A stretch of DNA of 64,000 nucleotides. Origin: Hoplostethus atlanticus (lineage: Eukaryota; Chordata; Actinopteri; Trachichthyiformes; Trachichthyidae). Every line of letters starts with the position of its first letter. Within the stretch, counting starts at the first letter, position 1. The position numbers and the translations under genes were made by a program. Positions 24,101-37,700 of the stretch are shown in pieces. The DNA lies in assembly GCA_034670405.1 (NCBI GenBank), contig JAXDDX010000048.1:1116001-1180000 (forward strand), written 5' to 3'. The notes beneath the pieces are model-generated. The model was not told the origin of the DNA. It did not search any database and saw nothing but the letters and a program-made list of their open reading frames with translations.

Positions 24101-25818
24101 ACTGCTGCTGCATGATGGCTGCCGAGAGACATGGGCATGGCCATCCGGCTGGGTAGGCAGCTGGCCATCATAGGCTCCTCTGCAGAGAAGGAAACTGGTC
24201 GTATTGGCCTCTCAATACACGTCTACAAGCCTAGTCACTTCTGTATTCACTTCTTATTGTTTCATATTACATATATATTGATATATTTATATTTTTCTCT
24301 CTACCTTTTTCTTTTTTCTCTCCACCGCCATTTGTTCCAATTCTTATCTTTATCCTATTTTCCTTGCTATATCCTATTACTATTTGCTCTAATTTCCCCG
24401 AAGGGATTAGATTCATCTAATCTAAAATAATATGGAGATGAACATCAGTTTACGTAAAGGGCAATATACAAGCTTTGCATGCAGTGGAAGTAGCCTTTGT
24501 GTGACCATTTATAAGATTGGACTAGCCTTGGTGATTTTTTTAACATTTGTGAACTTTGTGAGGTTTAACAAAGGCAAGGCTTCAAATCAGACTTCAATCA
24601 TTCATCCTAAAAGTGTCTAGATTGAGTGGATGGATGCTCATGAATGCTTTACCTCACAGATAATAAAGCTTTGCCTGCCATGCCTGATGGCAAAACAAAC
24701 CTTGGCTGTATGGCACGCTAGGTAATTCAGTCTGCTGCTTTTCCCCCCCCCTTGTGGGCCCGTTATCAAACACAATCCCAAGCTGTTTGTGGTGCATTCC
24801 ACTCCCTGGTGTGACGCGGAAATTGGCAGCGCTGGTTTGAGGAAGTCTTACAAGATGTTTCCTCTTTATGGGGGGGGTGAGCATACAGCCCACAAGGTAC
24901 ATGAGCGTGGATGGATGGAAATGGGGCAGCAGTTGTGAAATCAATTTCTAACATGCAAAGATACTGACTTCTCCTTCGGTGGCTGGGCGCAACAATTTCT
25001 CAAAAAAAAATAAAAATAAAAAAAGTTCGGATCTGTACAGTACATCGTGTTTTTTTTGTCATATGGCAATGTTTTTGGACGTACTGTATTCATTCAAGAG
25101 GAAATTAATCATCATTCAGAGTAACAGGAAAAGAATAAGACCCACCGTAATGGTTTTGTGTGCCTGATGATAATAATATCTCCAAATTATTATCAGTTCT
25201 GTTCCACCAGACTCACATATTTGAGTATGTCATCAGCATAAACTTATATAATGGCACAACTGCTTATATTCTGTTTACATTCTGTGTTATAGCTTTTTGT
25301 TTTCATTATTTTTATTGTTTAATTGCTTATTTTATATTTTATTTGTGTGCTCATATTCTTTTTTTTTCTCATCTTATCTTATCTTATCTTATCTTATCTT
25401 ATCTTAAGATCACATGACCAGAGGCAGAGAATATTATTTTTCTGGTTATCTTACCTTTCTTGATCATGGGGGCCTGAGATATATGGCCACCGTTGTGAGC
25501 GGACATGGGTAGGTGGGGTATCTGCATCTTCGGGGAAGACAGAAGGGTGGGGGTGCCGACGGGAGAGTAGTTGAAGATGGCGGAGCCGTAACTCTGCCGG
25601 CGGCCCTCCCGCCGGTTGCTGTCGATAGCTGCCTGAAGCTCACTGGGGGAGCTCAGTCCCCGCTTTTCACATTCATATGGGTAGAGGTACTTCATATACC
25701 TGGATAGAAGAAGTGGCAGTGACAGAGGGAATTCAGTTATTCTCGGTTGGCATCACAGTGTAGCTGCATGTGTGTGAAGAGGGCTAGTTTGTAGGACAAT
25801 CTGTTTTTAATTTTTCAG

Positions 25819-25854
<36 letters not shown>

Positions 25855-28800
25855 ATTTGTGACTTCCTAGTGGTGTTGAGAGATTTTGACCTTTGTTATT
25901 ACGACGTGGTACAAAATAATTTGTTGTTTGACGGTTACAGTCTTACACTCCAAAAGTGATGTTGACTTCAATATAAAATATAATAGCCTATTATTCTTAA
26001 CAAAAAAGTTTTAATTATTGCATATTTTAATGCGTTTACCTCAAAAACTGTATGGTTTCCTTTATAGGTTAATTATGAGTTTTGGTGTATAACAAGTGAC
26101 TACAATAGATATGAATAGGCAGTAAACTACAGTAAACCTTCTATTTCAGAAGACTGGAAAAAAAACAATGCTAATTTACCACCCAACTAGAACACAGTAT
26201 ACACAGTGGCTTCAGAAAATATTCAACTCCCTTGCCTTTTTTCCACATTTTGTGGTGCTGTCAAAATTAAAATGTATTTTTTAGAAATGTTTGCAAATTT
26301 AGCAACTGTTAAAAAGTAAATCCCACATAGCGATACTGTAATCCCTGCATTTTCCACTGTCATCCATTGGGTCGTGTCCAAACACAATACTGTCTACCAA
26401 CACTGGGACTACACATCTGTAATACTATAATTATTGTGAATCATAGGAGGGATTAGCAGTAATACATCACACAAATACCACCTTTGCATGAAATATTTTT
26501 TAGTGTCGTGATAGGCATTATCAAACATTAACCCGATTTGATACATGGCAAAATTGTCTGTATTCATTTTATTCTGTGTAAAAAATCCAATCAGCACTTA
26601 ATAACACTTGGAAATTATTTAAAGAAAAGGAATGAAGAGTCTTTCTTATGTTTCCCTGGTGCAGATGTATTCAGCAGTGGAAATAAGAATTTTCAAAACT
26701 GTTGTAATATCAAGAACAATGTCTACGAATCATCTTTCACACTCGCACATGCAACACTTGTGGCTGCTAACAAGGCAGAAAGCTGTGTTGGTAGAGCGAG
26801 CCCGGCAGCAGGTTATCAGTCATCTAGGGTTATCGCCTCTGCTCTTACTCACTGTGTTCGGAGAGTGAAAGCTGCACTGGTAATCGAGGTAGGGAGGTTA
26901 AGGCCTTTGGTGATCTCACGCCATATTTTCTTATTGATGACTTCCACTAAGCCGCCTTTTTCTGTGACGAGCTTGTAGAGCATGTAGAGATCCAACACCT
27001 GCTTGGCCATGATAGGAATCCGATTCACTGGAGTCCCTGCAGAAAGCAAACACAATATCCACAATCAATTCCATTAACTTTGGTTCCTCCCATCAATAGG
27101 CTCCTGCACCTCTTATAAGGCCAATTTATCTAGAGCCAGTCAAATGTCTGACAGCTCTGTTAGCAGAAAGGAAATCCAACTTTTTTCAAAAGTTTCAAAA
27201 GGTTTTTATCCGTGCATCCTTGGGAAAATGTATAAATGTATTATTTATGAATAATCAAATGGTTCCCGTACTAGACCTTCAACATACACAGTAAAAAAAC
27301 AAAATCCCAGACAGGAAACTGACAATGAGAAAACACTTTTTTATCTCCTTTGATAATGTAAGCTGGTTAATTTATAACCTGATCCTCAAACATGCAATAT
27401 TAATACAACATACATAATTTATCATTTAAAAGGGAAAAGAATAACGCAAGTCACTGATATATTACTGCTTAAAACTTTCCGAACACAATCTCAAATGGTA
27501 AGTCATATTCTTCTATTTGATTCCCAACAACCTGGCCCCTTATTAGCAGAGTAGAGGGCCCCCGATAATAATTTGTATTTGCAATTTAATGTAAGGCAAT
27601 AAAGAGAGAATGGCTGTCTCTTTGTGGAGATTCCAGAGTGGTTGACCCTGAGATAATTAACCTGCATTTTGCTGATAGAGTTCCATTGTGCCCATCGGAT
27701 TTACCATAATAGCAATCAATAGCTGCAGAAATATAGTGCAAACAACAGCAGTGGGGCCTATACAGTGAGGGGGGAGGTGAGGTCTGAAGTATCGTCTGAG
27801 GTGGTAAAAAAACATCAATTAAGCCCAGTAATTACGGCTTCATTTCACGGTGCTGGCATGTGAACGGAGAGGCTACTATTAAAACAAAAGATTTACGCGG
27901 CCCAGTGTTAAGTCTGAAGTAGCACTGCCAAAACATATCTCTTTCTACAAACTTCTCACTATAGTGTCTATATATAACATGGTGCATTGTGGAGAAAGTG
28001 CAGGAGGGGCTTGATTTGCCCCAAAAATGCCTTGAAAAGTGAAGGAATGAACTTTGCTGATGATGACAGCGGTCAACAGTGCAAATGTAGCACCACTATC
28101 CCATAGTATTAAAATGCAGTGTGATGCAAAAACTAGCACTGAGGATTCTCAGCCTACAACCTCACCCGCTAGCTTTATCTTTATCACCACTGATTATAAT
28201 GCACCACTGTGTTGCTGTATAAAACTATTATTTTGCGGTTAGCACAATGGCCGACCAAACAAGCAGTGAGGCAATAAATAAAAGCCTGGGCCCAAAAGCC
28301 TTTGTCTGACAGAATCTGAGGCCAGACAAGCCTCTTAAAACGAGATTTATGTGCTTTCAATACTGGGGGTGATGTATTTGTCTCTCTGATTCCCTGAAAG
28401 AGATATAAGGAATAAAAGAGTGAGGATGGAGGCCTTTTGTCAGCAGAAACAATCTGATCAGTTCATGGATCATTATGACAATGAGCAATGGTGGATGGAG
28501 TAGAAAAAAATCTACTTTGGACCAGTCTAACAGTAGTCTTCTAGTTAATCGCTCAGCTGCTAAAAAAAAAGAAGAGGAGTTTGTAATTGGAACCATGTTG
28601 GGCCCTAGTGGAGTAATCATCTTTATGCTCGGCTTCATCGCTTTATGCTCGGCTTCATCACTGATGCGATCACTTTGCATCTCCAGGCCGATAATGGGAT
28701 GGGAATTTCTCCTCCTCATTGACTTTGCTCTTTTAACCCATGAAATGAACGATTAATGCAGCGTCACGTGGGGAAAACAACTGTTTATCTAGTTCTGTTC

Positions 28801-31716
28801 AACTCCCTAAATGAAGAGAAGGAGAAGGGTGTAGATGCACAGAGACTGCCGAACTTCACCCTGCTACGGAGACCCGTGACTTCCTCTGATTATATCTGAG
28901 CCAGAGAACCTGACACTCCACAACACTGATGTCAAACCGATACAGGACAAATGGGAAAAACGGCTTTGAAACGACTATATCCCTGCCTTAAAAAGAAAAA
29001 TGTCAAAAGGTAGGAAGTGAACTTAAGGGTAAAAACACAATGTGCCACCAAAGCGAGGTGGTATATTTAGTGTCGTAGCGATCGAAGACTCAGTCATTTT
29101 TTAAAGTAACTCGCAAGTAGCCTTTTCTTCTGCGACATAGTATTCTTAAGCAATTAGGTGGGGGACAAAAGTTGACTTACTTAAGAAAAAAGTGCTGATG
29201 GTCATCCTCGGTGGCAGTAATCAATTAATAACAACAGCCTTGGGGGCAACAGTAAATCAGCACACAAAAGAGGCGAACACACCCATTGTCTGCCCTGTTT
29301 TTGATGGAAGCTCTCAAAGACGAGTGCACGTTTCCTCTGCCAAGACTGAAGCACTGACACAAAGGTGTTTTTTTTATCATCTGCTGCATTATTCACCCTT
29401 TTACTGTCCCTCTGACAAGAGAAACTATTTAATTTGTGTTCAGTGGAATGCCATGCCGTAGCAATATCTCTCTGGTCATCATAGGAATTAACACGGAATG
29501 AACCTTTAGCACAGCTTCAGGGGTAAAATGAGCCAGTTTTCACTCAAAAAATAATTGTATACTAAAGGGTGTTGAGCACTTGTGGGAATTAAAACATTTT
29601 CTCTTTCAGTTTTAGAAGTACAACCCGTTAACAAAGTTGTGCTAGTGGGCTAGTGGCACAACAACAAACGTTTTGACAAAATGGCTTCACACAGCAAATC
29701 AGGCCCACATTCAAGTTTATGGCCTCATATTGTACATTATACAGCCTGAAACTAATATATAATAAAGCCTTAAATGTATATACTTCCATTTAGATCATGA
29801 CATCTTTACCATGATGAAATCACCTGACAGCAAAAATCACATTTTCACCTGGCTTTCTTACCAATTTCTCCATGTGCACTGCACTGAATTACTTTTCCTA
29901 ACTCATGATGATCACACAATCCATTTTGTGTATGGTAACCAAGATACAACGGGTGGCTCATCTTACCCACAGACTCAACTTACCCTGCTCTCCCCTACTG
30001 ATCCCCTGCAATGCCATAAACAATTCTAAATGTCACTTGTGCATACTACTCAAATCACATGTATTTAGTCAAAATAGTGATGAAATGGCTTTTGTCAATG
30101 CAAGGCCTTGGCTTCTTCCATTTTCAACATCTATAGTAGTTGTGCATTGTTGTGCATGACGACAAAAATCTTTAAAAGTTTTACTGATTCTATGCAAGCC
30201 CTTTCATGAATCATGTGAACCTGAAATCTCTCTTATCCAACACCTGTTACAGCAATGATATGGAGAAAGCACAGCTATGGCTATCACAATGGTAAAAGCA
30301 TTACTGGTTAGGTTTGATCCAAATTAATCATAATAATATATAATAAGAAATATAATATATATAATAATACATATTATTAAACATTTGTGGAATGTGGAAT
30401 GTAGTCTAAAGCAAAAATGGACATGTTAACCCAAGTTAAACAGGCGTAGCCACTTCTTCCCATTTCACAGGAAGAAGATCGTTTTGCACATGTATTCCAT
30501 TGCAGCGCTGGCCAAGTCCACTTTTCAATCATTGAGACAAAACACGTAGTCTATCACTCTTTCACAGCACAGCTTAACTTTAATGGCCAGCACCAAATGG
30601 AAGATAGTGGCCAAGAAGAAGAAATTACATTCTATGAAGACAGTCGTGACCCATAATGGAGGAAAGAGGGATAGTTAATGGGACAATCAGCTTTTAAGCC
30701 AAACAAATAAAATCAGCCATAATATTCACTTTCTAGTGGTGCTAAAATAGTTGGTCAGCTTTTTATATGAAAGGAGATCCCACTACTGTATGTCAATGCT
30801 TTCAGAAGAGCCTGTGACGAAGGAGTGTTGCTTAGCAGCTAATGATTAATGGGTGCAGGGCCAGGGGCCACCCAGGGGTCGGCTCCCTGTGGGGCCGAGG
30901 CCAGGCCCGGGGGACTGGCAAGTCAGAGCCCAAATTCACTTTCAAAGCTGGAAAGGCCTGCCAAAGACGGATCAGGGGAGGTTTTAATTGAACAATTCAT
31001 ATTTAATCTGGTAGAAGGTGACTGTCCAGTGGAAATGGACTAGAAAACCTTGGCAGAAAGGACAGAACAGGAAGCTTGAGGTCTGAGTGGATTGGATAAA
31101 TCGTCAGCCACCTCCTGCATCCTCAGCTTTCACTTCATAAGAATGATTTTTTATGAACATCATGACTATATTATTACAAACAAACACACAGCAACTTAAT
31201 AATCAAGCATCTGCTCCCTACCATCTATCAAATGCTAAATCAATAGCATTAGGATCCATGTGATGGTCAGTTTTGTATGGTATGAAGAAAGTGGCTGCCA
31301 TGAATGTTAACCAAGCCATTATTATACATTCTGTTCACCAAGAATTCCTCTGTATTACACAGGAAAGATCTATGAGGTTTAACCCGTTCCAAGCCGTAGC
31401 ATGCTACCAGCGGATAAAGAAGCTCCAGATGTGGAAGATAAACTAGGTGACTTTGATTGGATGGTAAATGCCTCTGTCAGAAGGTACTTATTCACCAACT
31501 AGCCATTTGGCTGGCACAAATGAATGTGATTTAGCTCATTATGGGTTGCCCTGTATGTGGCCAAATGAGCTGCGCTACCCAGAATCAATGGCTACATACA
31601 ATAGGGGTGGATCTATAAAGAGGCGCGTTGTACATACGATAATGTGTATGTCAAAACTGCTTTATAGTCCAAACCCATTATGACAGTGTTGGCTGTGTGT
31701 GTGTGTTGGTGGGGGG

Positions 31717-31777
<61 letters not shown>

Positions 31778-34700
31778 GTTATACTCTGATGAAACTCCTT
31801 CCAAGTAACTTTATCCTGATATTCTGCTGGTTCCCACATAAATAGCACAAGTGCATAAATATGGCTGCCCCCCCCTCAAAATTACACTGAGGATATCCTT
31901 TTCATCCACCCAGTCTATCAAGTTTTCTAACGTATAAATGACTTGACCCCGAGGCTGAAAAAGACCTTGTTTCATATGATTTACGATTCCCTCTTACTAT
32001 GCACATTCTAGCCCTGTAGGAGCTATAAAACGGGATGGGAGCGAGAGAGGAGGCTTTTTGATGCACCATAATCTGACAGGAGAGACGCTGGTCAGTGTTT
32101 TGTTGCAGCAAATCACAAGACGGTATCATGTTTTCGAAGGCAACAGCCAACAGAACGTGCAAGCTGCTTTTTCATTTAAAGTTAACCATGGTAACGTTAA
32201 AGTGTACAAATTGTTGGGATCTTCTGTCTGATCTTTCATTTTTTTCTGATTACACATCCTTCACCATTCCTATACCTTTTGTCCCCAAGGCACTTCAAAC
32301 AAGACAGATGAACTATTCAAACAGTGGGGGACAGCTTTATTCTACTTATGAGAGGAGGTTCATCCCTCTCTCTTAGGAACTCTTCAGGGCAAATCGACAA
32401 AGTGATGTCATTAACCCATATTTTTCCTATGGAAAGCGGAATGTGTTTAGTAACATAACTTAAGCATATCTATTTAATTAGGAAACAATAATCACCAATA
32501 TAAAAGAATAATATATTATGTTATTGGTAGCAATGTAATAATAAAGCGATTCCGGTCAGCCCGTCGATTCAAAAGGCAACGACCCAATTCAGTTGTTACA
32601 ATCTACATAAACTGATTCAGATCCTTAATAATTAATAAAAATGGCGGCGCTGTTTGAATCACAGAAGAAACAAGACTATGTTCTTGAGGTCAGTGGATGA
32701 ATTGGGGAAGTGTAGAGAGGAAGAAACTTGGCTGGAAGGAGTTGTGTGGTATGGAGGCAAACCGACTTAGATTCATTATAGGTTCAATCTATGATGGACT
32801 GCCATCTCCCCAAAATCTCAGTCAATTGGTAGGGGCGGACCCTTCCTGTCCCTTATGTTCAGGTATAGCTACTCTTAGACACATTTTGTCAGGATGTCCC
32901 AAGGACGATACATCTGGCGACACAACCAGGTGCTGAGGTGTCTAGCAGCAGCTATTAAGAGCAAGTGGCTAGCTGGCAGGTAGGAAGATAATACAATTGG
33001 TTTTATTCCAAAACCAAGGCTATGCCCTGTGGAGGTTGGATGCTGAGGTTTTGTAGCCAAGTCCAATTTAAGACTAGGTGAATTAGGCATTTGTGGGTGG
33101 AGCTGAAAGCAGGCAGTGGATATGTCTGAAGCAGCTGTGGGTGCCAGTGGATCTGGCAGAAAAGGAACCACAATGACTGAGGGCACAAAGCACCTAATGT
33201 AGGTACTCTTCAGTGCTATAGGGTCTGAACCACTTGTTTGACTGAAGCATGCTGGTGCTTTTTTTATTATAGCAGATCATCTGCAACTTAAGCAATGATT
33301 TCAGGTCAATGGCGCATACATGACCAATGAATATGTAACAAAAACTGTCCTTCACCTCACAATCGTGAGGTTTACGACTCGCTTGTGATTTTCACAGTAT
33401 TGTGCGATCATTCATCATTCTCTATAGACCTGTTGTCCTTCCATGAGCTGAAAGGATTGAGCACAGAATAGAACATACATTACAGCAGAGTGGAAGTTTT
33501 ACTGTTTAGTAGTATAAAAGATTCTCCCTCTAATTGGTCTCATGAGTACAGAATCAATACGGTGTTGTTTTCAAATGTTTTTTTTTAAACAAATGAGATG
33601 AAAAAAAATAAATAATGAAACACCATTAGGCATATGGTGGATGTTTTACTGGTCAACCATTCTTAAAATTAAGAATTTAATTTGCCTTTATTTTAATATT
33701 GCATGACAATTTAAGGAGAGACAAAGGAATGATAGCAAAGTCTTTAAAGGTTTTTGTTAATTTAGCACATGCACAAAAGGCTGTTAGTTTTTCTCAGTCG
33801 CTTTAGTACATTTCTGGAATCATCCTTAAGATTTGCAAAACAGTAAACGCATTTCTCGAAACAATTGGTACAAACAGCACCACACAATGGATTACCTGCA
33901 AAAGCCCGTAACTTGCTCAAAATCCTTAGTTCATCTCTCAAAAGTAAATCTTTACGTCAACGAACATATCAGTGCCATCAGAATGACAAGTCCTTGTGTC
34001 ATTGAGTACAAACAAGATAGTCAAATTGCTTAGCCATGTTGTCAATATAACAGTTACTCTGATGGAAACTATGGCGAAGGGTTTGATGACAATGATTGAA
34101 AATGCACTTGGCATATAATGCCATAATGCATTATTGGCATATATCAATTTCAAAAGACATATACAACCAATAAGTCATAATTGTCATTTGCCTAAATGTG
34201 CTAAAACATTTGCAAATGGTAATAAAGAGAAATGCTCTTTCTGTTGTGCACAAGTAACAAAATGGTGTGAAGAATTTCATATATTGTTTTGACGACTTCA
34301 ACTGTCATTGGAGAATTGAGCCAAAGCAACTGAGAAAAACTGTAGTGAAAGTCAAGATTCATCAATTCAGAACACATTTACAAAAAAAGTCGAATAGAAA
34401 TGTTTGACATGCTTGATATGCTTGACAGATTATGACAACTGGTTCAACCATTTTGCATGTAATGACTTATTCAATGAACTAATGCCTAGATGTTTTGGGG
34501 GGCGGGGGGGGGGGGGGGGGTGAGACTATTTAACAGAGAACCAATATAATACATTTTGATCAACATGACAAACTATTGATAATGTAGGAAACAGCAGACA
34601 GTTGGACATAACCATTTGCATGAATGTGCTAAAGCATTTGCATTTTGTTCAAAAGAATGAGAAAATACTTTTATGATGTGCACAAGTGACTGGATGATGT

Positions 34701-37700
34701 GGAGGTTGAACAAGTAGTTTTGAGAATTTCAATTCTGATCTGAGAAAGCGACCAAAGCGACTGAGAAAAACTGTAATACAAATCTTTTGGCTGTAACCAA
34801 TTTTTCATAACATTTATGATTTATCAGGATTTTCAATACAGTGACTGTGTGTACAGGCACGCAGATTTTATTGGCGTGCATGTAAATGTAATCAGTGCTA
34901 ATAGTGTAAATGAGTAGTAGTGTAAATTAATTGACATAACCCCGAGACACACAAAACTGCTTCTAAAATAAACTAAGTTTGCATAGAGTAACTTAAAGGC
35001 ATTCAGTTCAGTGGAGATAGAAAATAGCTTGGTGGCTTAGTCACACTAAAGTACTGTTAGTGCAAATATCTTAAATAACGAGTACGAGTAGCGCTGCGCA
35101 GTACGTGGTGTTTCTGCAACCTACCATTACTCGTGTGAAAGTCCTAACACAAACAGGATGAATTTACAAATATACAACATTGAAATATGGGAATAACCCC
35201 CCCTTCGCACATACAGATACATGGTGTCTCTATTCATTGCACCACTCTGTGTTTGTCCGGGTTGAGGTTCAGATTCCACTGTGGTTGGAAGTTATAAATA
35301 ATATAGTATCTTTGATCAATGACCTTTCATCTGCCAGCTTAGAGTTGAATTTAGACTAACTAAACTTGACCCACGGCAAGAAGCTTGGGCAATTTTAGAC
35401 CAATGGCATGACTACTGTAGCTGGATACTTCACACCCTAGGCTTTATCGTATCGGTTTGCGGAAAAGTGTAGAGAACGAGTTTTGTGTTTCAGCATTGAC
35501 GTGCCATAGATGAGACAGATACGGGACCTGGTGAATTGGGAAATATATTTACCATTTAAGTTAGGTGCCTTAAGCACATTATTGCCACATCTGAAAACAG
35601 AGCCAGTGTGAAAAATAGAGCCTGATTGAAACAAACAAGCTATCCAAGACCTCCTTGAACACATGCAAGGTGTTCTTGTGGTTAATGTTTTATTCATCAA
35701 AGTTTTGCAAATCTTTATATAAACTTTCATAATACCATAAAAGACTGTACTGCACTATAAAAGACCATGCAAGCAAGATCCACTGACTAGGGTTCTCACT
35801 GTGGCCCTAATGTGATATTCCATGACTTTTCCACAACTTTCCACTATCATGACCTGAAAATGTTCTTCTTGGTTTGTTAATCTTGTTTTTTCAGTCTGAT
35901 TTCCACTCCACTCGGGCTGAAAACCACCATCTAACGCAATGTATGTGTGAGACAAGTTGGAAAAAACATTTTGTTAATTTCCTTTAAAGTGACGCCTTTG
36001 TAAAGTTACCTGATATTCCCTGAGAATTTATAAAATTCCCTGACTTCCCATGTCTGGTTCATCTTTCCATTGATCTTGGTACAGGTATGACTAGAGGAAT
36101 TCAAATGATGTGAGCTTTGTTCACTACTCCATTCAAATGAAAAATGACTTCTTCACCTTCTCCATATCATAACTCAACCATTTAACAATAAATGACCCAA
36201 AATTAAAAAATTCTTGTATTTTTATATAAAAATCCCATTACTTTTAGTTCTTGTGTGGTGTATTTTTAGTTGTTTACTTCATGCCATACTAGTAGGCATA
36301 CAGTGGGGGAAATAAGTATTTGATCCCCTGCCGATTTCACAATTTTGCCCACTTACAAAGAAATGAGTGGTCTATAATTTTAATGGTAGGTTTATTTGAA
36401 CAGTGAGAGATAGAATATCAACAAAAAAATCCAGAAAAACGCATTAAATAATAGTTCTAAGTTGATTTGCATTTCATCGAGGGAAATAAGTATTTGACCC
36501 CCTACTGACCAGCAAGAATTCTGGCTCCCACAGACGGGTTATGTGCCCACGAGGCACACAGATTAGTCCTCTCGGCTTTCCTCTCAGCTTAAGAAAGTAC
36601 TCCTAATCACAAAACCTGTCCAAAGAATCACACTTCGTATCTTCAACCTCACCACCATGGGCAAGACCAAAGATCTGTCTAAGGACGTCAGGGACAAGAT
36701 TGTAGACCTGCACAAGGCTGGAATGGGCTACAAGACCATCGGCAAGCAGCTTGGTGAAAAGGAGACAACTGTTGGTGCGATTATTCGTAAATGGAAGAAA
36801 GATTCTGAGGAGGCTTGGGAGAAGTACATGGCCCCATCCATCATCCCTTCAATGCGGTGCAATCGTCCTGTACCCTTAGCAGAGAAACAGCCCCAAAGCA
36901 TAATGTTTCCACCTCCGTGCTTGACGGTGGGGATGGTGTGCATGGGGTCATAGTCAGCATTCTTCTCCATCCAAATGCGGGGAGTCGAGTTGATGCCAAA
37001 GAGCTCGATTTTGGTATCATCTGACCACATCAAGTTCTCCAAAGCCTCCTCAGAATCATTCAGGTGTTCATTGGCAAACTTCAGATGGGCCTGTACATGC
37101 GCGTTCTTGAGCATAGGGACCTTCCGGGCGCTGCAGGATTTCAAACCATTATGACATAGTGTGTTACCAATGGTTTTCCTGGTGCCTGTGGTCCCAGCTG
37201 CCTTGAGATCATTAACAAGCTTCTCCTGTGTAGTTCTGGGCTTATCCCTCATCTTTCTGATGATCAACGATACTGCACAAGGTGAGATCTTGCATGGAAC
37301 CGCAGACCAAGGGCGATTGGCAGTTATTTTGTCTTTCTTCCATTTGCGAATAATCACACCAACAGTTTCCTTTTCACCAAGCTGCTTGCCGATGGTCTTG
37401 TAGCCCATTCCAGCCTTGTGCAGGTCTACAATCTTGTCCCTGACGTCCTTAAACAGATCTTTGGTCTTGCCCATGGTGGTGAAGTTGAAGATACGAAGTG
37501 TGATTCTTTGGACAGGATTCGTGCATACACGTAACCAGTTGAGAGTACTTTCTTAAACTGAGAGGAAAGCCGAGAGGACTAATCTGTGTGCCTCGTGGGC
37601 ACATAACCCGTCTGTGGGAGCCAGAATTCTTGCTGGTCAGTAGGGGATCAAATACTTATTTCCCTCGATGAAATGCAAATCAACTTATAACTATTATTTA

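Larger units (their letters stand above)
24180..25454 (-). other. arid3c intron
   Basis: Acceptor CTCTGCAG and donor GTAAGA on the minus strand. Contains a LINE tail (24235-24430) and an (ATCTT)n microsatellite (25371-25406). Confidence 0.85.
25700..26852 (-). other. arid3c intron
   Basis: Acceptor CTATCCAG and donor GTGAGTAAG on the minus strand. Holds the (TCAA)n microsatellite at 25819-25853 and a Tc1 end at 26199-26325. Confidence 0.85.

Noticed and set aside
23924..24156. Plus-strand frames rich in Ala, Cys and Leu
   Set aside because: They are the antisense of the arid3c Ala-rich exon, which has conserved motifs and splice sites on the minus strand.
28357..28756. Opposed 93- and 120-codon frames
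   Set aside because: No motif and overlapping on both strands; part of the codon run comes from a 20-bp tandem duplication.
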